From Sphingobacterium gobiense (GTDB taxonomy: Bacteria; Bacteroidota; Bacteroidia; Sphingobacteriales; Sphingobacteriaceae): a DNA stretch of 64,000 bases. Location of the stretch: assembly GCF_002980575.1 (NCBI RefSeq), contig NZ_PVBS01000001.1, forward strand, positions 1,860,001 to 1,924,000, in the 5' to 3' direction. The first letter of the stretch is position 1. Every line of letters begins with the position of its first letter. A program made the translations under genes and the position numbers. Positions 9,500-18,421 of the stretch are shown piece after piece. The notes under the pieces were generated by a model that was not told the origin of the DNA, ran no database searches, and was given only the letters and a program-made list of their open reading frames with translations.

Positions 9500-11434
9500 T
9501 TAAGGTGCAACCAAATCATCATGGATCATACGGTTATTGTATTGCTGGATAAAACCCCTCAGGCGCCGTTCCAAGCGATCGACAGCTTGGGGGTTGGCTT
9601 GCAATAAATCGTGCTGCTCAAAACGGTCTTCTTTTAAATTGAACAGGGAAAGAGGCTTCTCTCCATCGTGCGTCATAAAATAATCGTCTTGAAAGAAGCA
9701 ATAGGTACCATTAATGTTATTGACGAGAAAATTATTCCTATCATCGGAAAAAGCATCAAAACCGAAAGAAAAATACGGCTTATCATAACCGAGATAGTTC
9801 ATGACAGTCGGCATAATATCAATCTGTTGTACCAATTTATCCGAGACTCCCCGCAAGTTTTTATCATCGGGATGATAGAAGATAATCGGAATAGCCACAC
9901 TATTGGCTGATGTTTTGTATTCGGGCAAATGGCTTACCGTAGCATGGTCTGCACAGATTACAAACAATGTATTTTTAAACCACGACGTTCGCGAAGCGGT
10001 TTTAAAGAACTGCCGTAAAGCGTAGTCCGTATAACCCACGGGCTCTTGTACTGGAAGCGGCCCTTTCGGAAATTTACCTTCATATGGAGTGGGTACCTTA
10101 AAAGGATGGTGAGACGACAGAGAAAAAAAACCAGTAAAAAAGGGCTGCTGAAGGTTATTCAATTCTTTCGCCATAAATTGCATAAAAGGTTCATCCCAAA
10201 TTCCCCACATCCCATCAAAATCCTTGTCATTATTGTATTCGCTCTTACCAAAATAGCGCTGAACCCCGGCTAGTTGCATATATGCCGAAAAGCCCATACT
10301 ACCATTCGGTGCGCCATGGAAAAAAGCCGTTTCATATCCTTCATCGCCCAATAACTTAGCCATACTTGTTGTCTTATTTCCGGAATAGATGGACAATACG
10401 AAAGGCTCGCCTATCGATGGAATCCCGGTAATAATCGACGGTAGCGCATCAATGGACTTCCGTCCATTCGCAAAGGATCTGGAAAACGTATAGGATTCCG
10501 CAATCAGCGAATCCAAAAATGGTGTATACCCCTTGTAATTGCCGTTTTGTATATCTTTATTCAGCGCTCCGATATGCTCTTTCGCAAAGCTTTCCAAAAT
10601 CAAGATCACCACATTCATTCTCTTAAAATCAGCGGTATCATTTGGTTGATGAATAACGGGGTAAATCTCCTTTAGTTCTTCTTCCGTATAATAATGAACT
10701 TCCTCAAACTGGACAGCTTTCAACGTTTTCAATATACTAAAAGGCGTATTCAGTACAATATTCATCTCTTCGGGGTTACGTACATAATCGCCGGCATTGC
10801 TCAATGTAATTGGACGTGTGCTATGTGCCCATCCCCCACGCACCCCTCCTACAAACAGAAAAGCCACCAACAGAAATAACGCGGCATGGGCAGTATAAAA
10901 ACGAAAAGAAAGCTTCTCCGGGCGATACACAATAACAATACGTGCAATGGCCCGTACCACAAACACCAAGGCAATAAATAACAGCACCAGCCCCCAGTAC
11001 CCCCACACGAAATCAAAAGCCAACTTGCCAAGATTCTCTTCGTTAGCAAATTGACTGAACACTGTCCCTGTTGTTCTTTTTAAGGTAAACGGATAATACG
11101 CATAATCAATTAGGTTTAATGCCACTCCGAAACTATTCGTAATGATAAATAGCCATTGGGCGATTTTTTGATAACCGCGCGCATACTTAAACGAGAATGG
11201 TATTGCCTGCATCAAAATATAGAGAACATTTAGATATAATAAAGCTACCACATCAAATTTAATCCCCCCCCATAGCATAAGAAAGAAATCGTCCGTCTTT
11301 ACGTTGGAGAACAACGAACCGTTGTAGATATAGAATCCGACTCGCAACAACGCATATAAAAGTAACAACAGCAGAAATTGAATCGTCAATAACCAGAAGG
11401 TATTGACCAAGTTACGAGATAACCTATACTTCAT
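9500..11434 (-). CDS. LtaS/MdoB-like alkaline-phosphatase-superfamily transferase (second of tandem pair)
   Basis: This 644-residue protein has about five N-terminal transmembrane helices (residues 10-220) and a periplasmic sulfatase-fold domain from about 270. Metal and catalytic motifs are VVILILESFAKEHIG, the nucleophile block ANGRKSIDALPS (Ser where Gram-positive LtaS has Thr) and ICADHATVSHLPEY. Relatives move phosphoglycerol or phosphoethanolamine from phospholipid head groups to envelope glycans or lipids. Gram-negatives lack lipoteichoic acid, so the acceptor is unknown. Its ATG lies one base after the TGA of the upstream homologue at 11436, so the two are surely co-transcribed and perhaps translationally coupled. 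Confidence 0.88.
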   Translation of the reverse strand: MKYRLSRNLVNTFWLLTIQFLLLLLLYALLRVGFYIYNGSLFSNVKTDDFFLMLWGGIKFDVVALLYLNVLYILMQAIPFSFKYARGYQKIAQWLFIITNSFGVALNLIDYAYYPFTLKRTTGTVFSQFANEENLGKLAFDFVWGYWGLVLLFIALVFVVRAIARIVIVYRPEKLSFRFYTAHAALFLLVAFLFVGGVRGGWAHSTRPITLSNAGDYVRNPEEMNIVLNTPFSILKTLKAVQFEEVHYYTEEELKEIYPVIHQPNDTADFKRMNVVILILESFAKEHIGALNKDIQNGNYKGYTPFLDSLIAESYTFSRSFANGRKSIDALPSIITGIPSIGEPFVLSIYSGNKTTSMAKLLGDEGYETAFFHGAPNGSMGFSAYMQLAGVQRYFGKSEYNNDKDFDGMWGIWDEPFMQFMAKELNNLQQPFFTGFFSLSSHHPFKVPTPYEGKFPKGPLPVQEPVGYTDYALRQFFKTASRTSWFKNTLFVICADHATVSHLPEYKTSANSVAIPIIFYHPDDKNLRGVSDKLVQQIDIMPTVMNYLGYDKPYFSFGFDAFSDDRNNFLVNNINGTYCFFQDDYFMTHDGEKPLSLFNLKEDRFEQHDLLQANPQAVDRLERRLRGFIQQYNNRMIHDDLVAP

Positions 11435-11435
11435 A

Positions 11436-13310
11436 TCAATAGCTTAAAAAGTCATTAAAAACAGTGTGGTAATACCCCTTGGCAATCTGCATCAAACTAT
11501 CACGTAATCTTATGCTATCTTTAGGAAAAGTACTATAACCGATATCACGTCGCAGCATGTCGTAACTGACAGTTCCATCATTATTGATGATACCGAAGTT
11601 TCCATTTGCATTATAAAAAGCCATATGTTCTCGATTTTTCGAGAACAGGTCTTGCGAATATTTAAAACGTGTCGATGACACCCCCACAAAATGAGCCAAC
11701 GTACCGGCTATATCCAACTGGCTTACCACATCTTCTACTTTCTTACCGCACCACTCCTTTCGTAAAGCTCCCCCAAAAAGAAAAAGTGGAATATGATAGC
11801 GTTCCGGTCTTTCTAAGCCATATTTCTCCAATGGATAAACATGCCCGTGATCGGAAGTCACGACGACGATCGTATTCTCATACCAAGGTTCAATTTTTAT
11901 CTTTTCGATAAACGAACATAGCATGGTATCTGTATAATACGCCGTACTCCTATAGGCATTAGCCTTTGTGTTGTTTCCAAAATGATAAGCCGACGACAAA
12001 TGAAAAGGCTCATGGTTCACCAACGTATAAAATATACTAAAAAAAGGTTTCCCGTCTTCTTTCAAATCTTCTAACATCCTCTCAGCTACCACATGGTCGT
12101 ATGCACCCCATGAATTTCGTTGTACTGTTATCGGGAAATCTGTATTGTCCACTACCCGCTGGGTTCCGTGTGCGAACATATAGGATTTAAAGTTGTAGAA
12201 CTCACTGTGCCCACCGTGATAAAAAGAGGTCGCATATCCCAATGAGTCAAAAATTTGCCCTATACCTGGCAATTTTTCATGTTTGGGTATATGTTGAATG
12301 ATACTTTCTGGACCTTGGGCAGGAAAACCACTTAAAACCGCGATCATTCCCTTATCAGAACGATCGGCCGCGGCATACGCCCTACGAAAGGAGACACCTT
12401 CGTCCATAAGCCTTTTCAAGCCCTTAGTCACATCTTTTTCTCCTCCCAGATCTTCAAAAATTTGCGCAACCATACTTTCCAGTATAATCAGAATTACGTT
12501 CGGTCTGTTGGTGGTCAAAACCTGTTCTATACTATCAACATTGGGTCTTTGGGTAGATGGACATAGACGATATGCTTCTTCTGCATCCATAAACTGATAG
12601 GGGTTTTTCTTCGTGCTCTTCGTTAAGTCCTTAAAAAAAGACCAATATGTATTAACAGCCAAATGATTAGCCTTATTATCATCTGAAAAATAAACAGAGC
12701 TTTGGTTTAGTGTTTGACCAACATACCCTCCTCGTATAAATAAAAACAAAACCGCAGCTCCTGCCCAAAATAACAGAACTGTTCGTTTTAATGGTTGCTG
12801 GCTGTATTTCTGTCGCGGCAATACAACGGAACGATAAAAACAATAGGCACAGGCCAGAAAAATAAATGCTACAAATGCAGCTTGTCCTATCATCTCCAGA
12901 TCCACTGAACTGGAAACGCCTCCAATAGTATCCAGTCCCAATAACAGTGCCCGCTTGCTAATTTTCTCTCCCCAAGCTTCGTATAACGGTAAATTTGCTA
13001 CGGTAACGGCTACAAATAAAAAAGTAAGCAATATAACATATACACGCAAAATCCAAGGAGAAACAGGGTTTCGTAGCCATAAATGCTGCACGGTGAAGAC
13101 CAAAAAAGGTAATACTGTTAAATAAGCTGCCAGCGAAAAGTCGAGCTTTAAACCATATAAAAAAGCATAACCTATATCCTTAATATCTTCTATCTTATAA
13201 AGAACGGCTACAGCAAATGCTATTCTGTCCAAGAACGAAAGCAATAGCCAATAACAAAACAAAGCAAGAAAAAAAGATGATGCAGACTGTTGAGCCAGCT
13301 TTTTTTGCAT
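11436..13310 (-). CDS. LtaS/MdoB-like alkaline-phosphatase-superfamily transferase (first of tandem pair)
   Basis: The 624-residue protein has the same plan as its downstream neighbour: about five N-terminal membrane helices, then a catalytic domain with VILIILESMVAQIFEDLGG, nucleophile region AAADRSDKGMIAVLSGFPAQ and metal-binding VVTSDHGHVYPLEKYG. The two proteins are clearly diverged from each other, so this is an old duplication or two independent family members, probably with different acceptors. It starts 142 bp from the divergent valS and leads the two-gene unit. Likely role: decorating a periplasmic or outer-membrane glycan or lipid with a phospholipid head group (inference from family). 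Confidence 0.88.
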   Translation of the reverse strand: MQKKLAQQSASSFFLALFCYWLLLSFLDRIAFAVAVLYKIEDIKDIGYAFLYGLKLDFSLAAYLTVLPFLVFTVQHLWLRNPVSPWILRVYVILLTFLFVAVTVANLPLYEAWGEKISKRALLLGLDTIGGVSSSVDLEMIGQAAFVAFIFLACAYCFYRSVVLPRQKYSQQPLKRTVLLFWAGAAVLFLFIRGGYVGQTLNQSSVYFSDDNKANHLAVNTYWSFFKDLTKSTKKNPYQFMDAEEAYRLCPSTQRPNVDSIEQVLTTNRPNVILIILESMVAQIFEDLGGEKDVTKGLKRLMDEGVSFRRAYAAADRSDKGMIAVLSGFPAQGPESIIQHIPKHEKLPGIGQIFDSLGYATSFYHGGHSEFYNFKSYMFAHGTQRVVDNTDFPITVQRNSWGAYDHVVAERMLEDLKEDGKPFFSIFYTLVNHEPFHLSSAYHFGNNTKANAYRSTAYYTDTMLCSFIEKIKIEPWYENTIVVVTSDHGHVYPLEKYGLERPERYHIPLFLFGGALRKEWCGKKVEDVVSQLDIAGTLAHFVGVSSTRFKYSQDLFSKNREHMAFYNANGNFGIINNDGTVSYDMLRRDIGYSTFPKDSIRLRDSLMQIAKGYYHTVFNDFLSY

Positions 13311-13416
13311 AGTGTTAAATATAAGCTAACAATAAATTAATATAAAATTAATCGCAAATTTACATTATTATTCGGAATACGCGTCGTCCGATATTCGCAA
13401 TCTGCCCTTAATTCCG

Positions 13417-13424
13417 TATTTTTG
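13417..13424 (+). promoter_or_regulatory. Putative -7 promoter element of valS
   Basis: TATTTTTG fits TAnnTTTG and lies 28 bp before the valS ATG. At the -33 spacing there is TTCG, a three-of-four match to TTTG. Confidence 0.4.
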
Positions 13425-13452
13425 CGTTTCGATTTTTGAACGATCTACAATC

Positions 13453-16071
13453 ATGAGCATAGCAAAAACTTATAACCCAAAAGAAGCGGAAGAAAAGTGG
13501 TACTCCTATTGGATGGAGAATGGCTTTTTCCGTTCTACACCTGATGAACGTGAACCGTACACTATTGTGATGCCGCCACCGAATGTCACCGGTGTTTTGC
13601 ATATGGGCCATATGTTGAATAATACCATCCAAGATGTATTGATTCGTCGTGCGCGCATGCAGGGTAAGAACGCTTGTTGGGTACCCGGTACGGACCATGC
13701 CTCTATCGCTACCGAAGCCAAAGTGGTTGCTATGCTTAAAGAGCGAGGCATCGATAAAAAATCGTTGAGCCGCGAGGACTTTCTGAGACACGCTTGGGAA
13801 TGGACAGAAAAATATGGCGGTATTATCTTAAAACAATTAGAAAAATTAGGTGCATCTTGTGATTGGGAGCGTACTAAGTTTACCATGGATCCCGATTTAT
13901 CCGAAGCGGTTATCGACACGTTTATTAAGTTTTACAAAGACGGTTATATTTACCGCGGTGTCCGAATGGTGAATTGGGATCCACAAGGAAAAACTGCGCT
14001 TTCAGATGAAGAGGTTATCCGTAAAGAAATCAACCAGAAATTATATTACATCCGCTATAAAATCAAAGATAGTGGAGATTATATTATCATCGCCACCACG
14101 CGTCCAGAAACAATTATGGCAGACACAGCCGTTTGTATCAATCCTCATGATGAACGCTATCAGCATCTCAAAGAAAAAACAATTCTTGTTCCTTTAGTGA
14201 ATCGCGAAATCCCTATTATCCAAGACGAATACGTGGAGATGGAATTCGGTACTGGTTGTTTAAAAGTAACTCCTGCGCATGACCTTAACGATTACGAGTT
14301 AGGGCAGAAACATAACCTCCCTGTTATTGATATTTTGAACGATGACGGGACATTGAATGAAAAGGCACAAATCCTCGTTGGTGAAGACCGCTTTATAGCA
14401 CGTAAGAAAATCGTAAAGTTGTTGGAAGAGGCTGGTCAGATTGAGAAAATCGAAGACTATAAATCGCAAGTAGGCTTCTCCGAACGTACCGATGCAGCTA
14501 TAGAACCCAAGCTCTCTATGCAATGGTTCTGCAAAATGAATGAATTGGCAAAACCTGCATTAGAATATGTAGAGAACGGCACTATTAAATTAATCCCTGA
14601 AAAGTTCTTTGCTTCCTACAAGCACTGGATGGAAAACGTAAAAGACTGGTGTATTTCCCGTCAATTGTGGTGGGGGCAACGTATCCCAGCATGGTACAAT
14701 GACAGTAATGAGTGGGTGGTAGCTAAGACAGAAGCGGAAGCTCAGGAAGCTTTTGAGGCAGACGGCAAGTCTACAAATGGTATCCGACAAGAAGACGACG
14801 TTTTGGATACATGGTTTTCATCGGGCTTGTGGCCGATGTCTGTATTCGACGGTGTACGTCATCCGGAAAATGAAGATTTCAAATATTACTACCCTACCAA
14901 TGATTTGGTAACCGCGCCGGAAATTCTATTCTTTTGGGTAGCACGTATGATTATTATGGGGCACGACTACACGCAGACACCTCCATTCCGCAATGTATAT
15001 CTTACCGGAATTGTTCGGGACAAATTAGGTCGGAAAATGTCCAAATCATTAGGTAATTCACCCGACCCCATTGAGCTGATGGAACAATATGGTACTGATG
15101 GGGTACGCGTAGGTATGCTTCTCTCCTCTCCTGCGGGCAATGATCTCATGTTTGACGTTGCTTATTGCGAACAAGGGCGGAACTTTGCTAATAAAATTTG
15201 GAACGCCTTCCGTTTGGTAAAAGGTTGGGAAAGTATAGATGCACCGGCTACTTCGGCACAAAAAACGGCTGCACTATGGTTTGAAAACCGTTTCAACCAA
15301 GCGATAGCCGAAATTGATGAACATTTTGCGAATTATCGTCTTTCCGATGCTTTAATGGCGACTTATAAATTGATTTGGGATGATTTCTGTGCTTGGTATC
15401 TTGAATTGGTGAAACCAGCGTATCAAACGCCGATTGAGAAAGAAACGCTGGAAAAGGTTAAAGTTCTTTTTCAAAATGTCTTGACACTCGCACACCCATT
15501 TATGCCCTTCCTGACAGAAGAATTGTGGCATGATGAATTATTTGGCTCACGTGATGCTCAAGATTGCGTTATCGTGGCACAATATCCTACCGTACAAGCT
15601 TACGATGAGCAAATAATCAAAGAATTTATCATTGTACAACAAATCATTTCGGAGGTACGCAATGTGCGAAACTCCAAGGGGATGTCACCGAAAACGTCTC
15701 TGCCCTTAGCCATTAACGGAACAGAGATTGATTTCAAGAAGTATCAAGATAGTATTATCAAATTAGCGAATATTTCGGAGCTGAATTTTGTACAAGAGAA
15801 GATAACGGGGGCTATAAGCTTCCTAGCCGGAAAGAATGAATGCTACGTAAAATTGGATACCGGAAATATAGACGTGGAAGCGGAACGTGAACGCATTACA
15901 AAAGAGATAGCTTATCTTCAAGGGTTCTTGGTTTCTGTAGATAAAAAGTTGTTGAATGAGCGTTTTGTACAGAATGCCAAACCCGAAATTGTGGAGAACG
16001 AACGTAACAAAAAAGCCGACGCCGAAGCAAAGATTACGATTTTAGAGGAAAGTTTGGCTGGGTTACGGTGA
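13453..16071 (+). CDS. valS: Valyl-tRNA synthetase
   Basis: This 872-residue class Ia synthetase charges tRNA-Val. The HIGH-type motif reads HMGH (in PNVTGVLHMGHML, near residue 50). The KMSKS motif is intact in KLGRKMSKSLGNSPDP near residue 528. The editing domain sits between them (ATTRPETIMADTAVCI near 215). The C-terminal 65 residues form the valine-type coiled-coil arm (EAERERITKEIAYLQ). Length is normal for the shorter bacterial form. It is divergent from the LtaS-like pair; the next gene starts 90 bp downstream. Confidence 0.97.
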   Translation: MSIAKTYNPKEAEEKWYSYWMENGFFRSTPDEREPYTIVMPPPNVTGVLHMGHMLNNTIQDVLIRRARMQGKNACWVPGTDHASIATEAKVVAMLKERGIDKKSLSREDFLRHAWEWTEKYGGIILKQLEKLGASCDWERTKFTMDPDLSEAVIDTFIKFYKDGYIYRGVRMVNWDPQGKTALSDEEVIRKEINQKLYYIRYKIKDSGDYIIIATTRPETIMADTAVCINPHDERYQHLKEKTILVPLVNREIPIIQDEYVEMEFGTGCLKVTPAHDLNDYELGQKHNLPVIDILNDDGTLNEKAQILVGEDRFIARKKIVKLLEEAGQIEKIEDYKSQVGFSERTDAAIEPKLSMQWFCKMNELAKPALEYVENGTIKLIPEKFFASYKHWMENVKDWCISRQLWWGQRIPAWYNDSNEWVVAKTEAEAQEAFEADGKSTNGIRQEDDVLDTWFSSGLWPMSVFDGVRHPENEDFKYYYPTNDLVTAPEILFFWVARMIIMGHDYTQTPPFRNVYLTGIVRDKLGRKMSKSLGNSPDPIELMEQYGTDGVRVGMLLSSPAGNDLMFDVAYCEQGRNFANKIWNAFRLVKGWESIDAPATSAQKTAALWFENRFNQAIAEIDEHFANYRLSDALMATYKLIWDDFCAWYLELVKPAYQTPIEKETLEKVKVLFQNVLTLAHPFMPFLTEELWHDELFGSRDAQDCVIVAQYPTVQAYDEQIIKEFIIVQQIISEVRNVRNSKGMSPKTSLPLAINGTEIDFKKYQDSIIKLANISELNFVQEKITGAISFLAGKNECYVKLDTGNIDVEAERERITKEIAYLQGFLVSVDKKLLNERFVQNAKPEIVENERNKKADAEAKITILEESLAGLR

Positions 16072-16161
16072 TATTAACATTAAAGCATGTCAAAGCAATG
16101 AAATCAAGTAAATAGAAAACCAAATGGCCTCTCTGCTGTTCTTATAATAAAACACATTATT

Positions 16162-16914
16162 ATGTCGCAGACTATTTTTAAACAGCTTCATCAGGAGAAA
16201 TCGATATTAATATTAGGAAACGTATGGGATGCCCAAAGCGCGAAAGTAGCGCAAGACGCCGGCTTTACAGCGTTGGGAAGTTCTAGCCACGCCATTGCTA
16301 ATCTTTTAGGATATGAAGACGGAGAACAGATATCGATAGACGAGATACTGTTTATGGTCGAACGTATCGTTAAGGCTGTCGATATTCCCGTGTCGGTAGA
16401 TTTTGAAGCCGGTTACGCTGATGATCCGGATACCGTTGCAGAACATGTCCAACAGCTGGCAGACATAGGAGTCGTGGGAATCAACCTCGAAGACGGAAAA
16501 GTCATAAGTGGTAAACGAAAGCTATTAGATGCACCATTGTTGGCCGATAAGATACGTGCAATCAAAGCCGCTACCCCCGACATATTTATCAACGCCAGGG
16601 CTGACACATATACAACAGAACATCCCCAAGCTCTGGAAGAATCTATTAGGCGGGCTGCGTTATATCAAGAAGCGGGTGCGGACGGACTTTTTATTCCGCT
16701 TGTAGAAACAAAAGAAGATATCGAAAAATTAGTTGCGTCTACGCAACTCCCACTCAATGTTTTCTTAAGCGATAAATTACCTGATTTAGAAACGCTACAT
16801 CAATGGGGAGTGAAACGACTAAGTCACGGAGCAAAAATCTATGAATGGTTGGTAGCAAAGAACGCAGAGGTATTTCGGTATTTTGTGAATGAGCCGAGGC
16901 TTCCCTCATCGTAA
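16162..16914 (+). CDS. Isocitrate lyase / PEP mutase superfamily enzyme
   Basis: The 250-residue TIM-barrel enzyme has the family blocks NVWDAQSAKVAQDAGF (near 20), SVDFEAGYADDP (near 77), GINLEDGK (near 109) and INARADTY (near 137). These supply the Mg- and oxyacid-binding Asp, Glu and Arg residues. The KKCGH motif of true isocitrate lyases is absent, so it belongs to the broader group of PEP mutase, oxaloacetate hydrolase and methylisocitrate-lyase-like enzymes that make or break C-C or C-P bonds alpha to a carboxylate. The substrate cannot be chosen from sequence alone. A short terminator follows. Confidence 0.85.
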   Translation: MSQTIFKQLHQEKSILILGNVWDAQSAKVAQDAGFTALGSSSHAIANLLGYEDGEQISIDEILFMVERIVKAVDIPVSVDFEAGYADDPDTVAEHVQQLADIGVVGINLEDGKVISGKRKLLDAPLLADKIRAIKAATPDIFINARADTYTTEHPQALEESIRRAALYQEAGADGLFIPLVETKEDIEKLVASTQLPLNVFLSDKLPDLETLHQWGVKRLSHGAKIYEWLVAKNAEVFRYFVNEPRLPSS

Positions 16915-16935
16915 ACAGCACTAATACAAATCAAT

Positions 16936-16970
16936 AAATAGGGATTTTAGTTCCCTATTTTGATTTTTTC
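16936..16970 (+). terminator. Hairpin terminator after the ICL/PEPM gene
   Basis: 9 bp stem AAATAGGGA / TCCCTATTT (16936-16944, 16952-16960), 7 nt loop, then a T-rich tract to about 16970. The following 360 bp up to 17333 hold no gene I can support. Confidence 0.7.
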
Positions 16971-17332
16971 ATCCTTTCTAATCTCCTGATGGTATATCAA
17001 GGTTTACAAAGTTTAAAGACAAACAATATAAAACCGACTATAAACATCAGGAACGATTCATTTGGTATCATCCCCTGTTGTATGCTTTCTTGGCTTCCCT
17101 GAGGTACGTCAAAATTCTCTTCCATAACCTAATTCATTTGATGTTTCTACATCTCGCTTTTCTAATAGGGAGACGAAGCTACCCCGCTTTTTGTAGCACT
17201 CATGTCCTCCTTAGAACAATCATCCCCGAAAAATGTTTTAAATTAAAATATTTTCGCCGAGTGGTAGACTACTTTTACCGAGAAATGCTGTTAGTATACC
17301 TATTCTATATCGTGTATCTCTACCAGGCAACT

Positions 17333-17340
17333 TATCTTTG
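17333..17340 (+). promoter_or_regulatory. Putative -7 promoter element for the small membrane-protein pair
   Basis: TATCTTTG fits TAnnTTTG and lies 45 bp before the ATG at 17386. No convincing -33 element was found. The element falls inside a 111-codon open frame that I consider non-coding. Confidence 0.4.
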
Positions 17341-17385
17341 GAGTACAAACAGAGATAAAAATAACAACATTAAAAAAACAGAATC

Positions 17386-17661
17386 ATGGAAACAAAAAAA
17401 ACATACACATTAAACAGCGGGAGCATCTCCGACGCATTTCAAAAAATTATTGACTGGTTTCAGGAAAACAAGGTCAGTGTTACTTCAAAAACTGGTAAAG
17501 AATATATTAAACTTCCATTCATCATCGCTTTTATTGTAGCTATACTTGTTCCATTCGCCCTCGTTATCGGTATTATTTTAGCTTTGGCTTTTGATATAAA
17601 CATTACTTTCGAACGGATCAGCAAAAAAGAAAAATCTGTTCACGACCACAAGCGTTGTTAA
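17386..17661 (+). CDS. DUF4342-like small membrane protein
   Basis: This 91-residue protein consists of a short amphipathic N-terminal half (SISDAFQKIIDWFQENKVSVTSK), a segment TGKEYIKLP, one long hydrophobic helix (about residues 45-70) and a final INITFER. This matches the layout of DUF4342 proteins as I remember them: a helix, a basic KDGK-like turn, then a hydrophobic hairpin and a charged end. Function unknown. It is followed 33 bp downstream by a YqaE-like gene; both run toward the PepSY/two-component operon. Confidence 0.65.
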   Translation: METKKTYTLNSGSISDAFQKIIDWFQENKVSVTSKTGKEYIKLPFIIAFIVAILVPFALVIGIILALAFDINITFERISKKEKSVHDHKRC

Positions 17662-17694
17662 ATAATTAAAATACAAAACATTAAACAATACGTT

Positions 17695-17898
17695 ATGATA
17701 TTAATCGCAGTCTTGTTCCCTTGGTTATCCTTTTTTTTAAGAGGGAAAATATTAATTGGTTTTATCTGCCTTATTTTGCAGTTTACGTTAATCGGGTGGC
17801 TTCCAGCAGCGATTTGGGCGGTGGCTTCCCGTATTGACGGAAAAAATAAGAACCGCATCCGCCGGTTAGAAAGACAGATGCAGCGTCCGGGAGCATAA
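17695..17898 (+). CDS. YqaE/Pmp3-like small membrane protein
   Basis: The 67-residue protein has two hydrophobic helices (about 1-15 and 18-45). The second contains LIGWLPAAIWAV, matching the conserved GW-P-x-I-x-A core of the YqaE/Pmp3 family, and a basic tail follows (KNKNRIRRLERQMQ). Family members are small plasma-membrane proteins often induced by salt, cold or envelope stress. The stop codon is one base from the stop codon of the convergent PepSY-like gene, with no room for a terminator. Probably co-transcribed with the preceding small gene. Confidence 0.75.
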   Translation: MILIAVLFPWLSFFLRGKILIGFICLILQFTLIGWLPAAIWAVASRIDGKNKNRIRRLERQMQRPGA

Positions 17899-17899
17899 C

Positions 17900-18343
17900 T
17901 TAGTCATCTATCCTTATAAATTTGCCTTCGTTTGTAAATTCCAAATCAAGTCCGTTTGAAATCTCAATTTCATACCCATTCCTATTCTTCACTATTCCTT
18001 TCACGAACGTATTCGGAAAGCTCTTATGGATATATTGAGTAATTGTCGCCGGTATAAGTATCGCTGGCACAGGACTTCCTTTCATTTCCACCTTTTTCCA
18101 CGCTCCGTCGGCATCAAACTCGATGTTCGAGCCACTTCTTAAGGTGACTTCATATTCCTTCTTAAAAAGATATTCGGTGTCCATCGAAACCTTAACGACC
18201 TCTTTCTCTGAAAAATGCTTTTTCACAAACGCTTGCGCTTTAGCAGGCAACCTCGTAAACGATACGGCTTTGTCCTGAGCAGGAGCGGTTGTTATCGTAA
18301 ACAACAATAATACAGATAAGGTTATTTTTAATAGCGATTTCAT
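17900..18343 (-). CDS. Secreted PepSY-like domain protein
   Basis: The 147-residue protein begins with a signal peptide (about 1-22, ending APAQ). Two PepSY-like repeats follow, each with the pattern strand, IEFDADGAWKKVE, or LDLEFTNEGKFIRIDD at the end. They also contain LPAKAQAFVKKHF and IPATITQYIHKSFPN helices, diagnostic of this periplasmic BLIP-like family in Bacteroidota. It is the third gene of an apparent unit (response regulator, kinase, PepSY-like), 78 bp after the kinase gene. PepSY-like proteins are often targets or accessory parts of neighbouring two-component systems; a signalling or calcium-related role is inferred. Confidence 0.85.
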   Translation of the reverse strand: MKSLLKITLSVLLLFTITTAPAQDKAVSFTRLPAKAQAFVKKHFSEKEVVKVSMDTEYLFKKEYEVTLRSGSNIEFDADGAWKKVEMKGSPVPAILIPATITQYIHKSFPNTFVKGIVKNRNGYEIEISNGLDLEFTNEGKFIRIDD

Positions 18344-18421
18344 GCCAAATACGTTTTTAATAAAACAAAGATTTCAATTGATTTAGGAAACTTTTGGGAA
18401 TGAGGCCATTTCACCTGTTCA

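Noticed and set aside
10821..11049. Short Cys/Gly/Tyr-rich minus-strand frames inside the LtaS-like gene
   Set aside because: They are alternate frames of a well-supported membrane-protein gene.
17078..17413. 111-codon open frame upstream of the DUF4342-like gene
   Set aside because: Its sequence is rich in Phe, Leu, Tyr and His without domain pattern, it overlaps the next gene by 28 bp in another frame, and it contains a promoter-like TATCTTTG. Probably chance.
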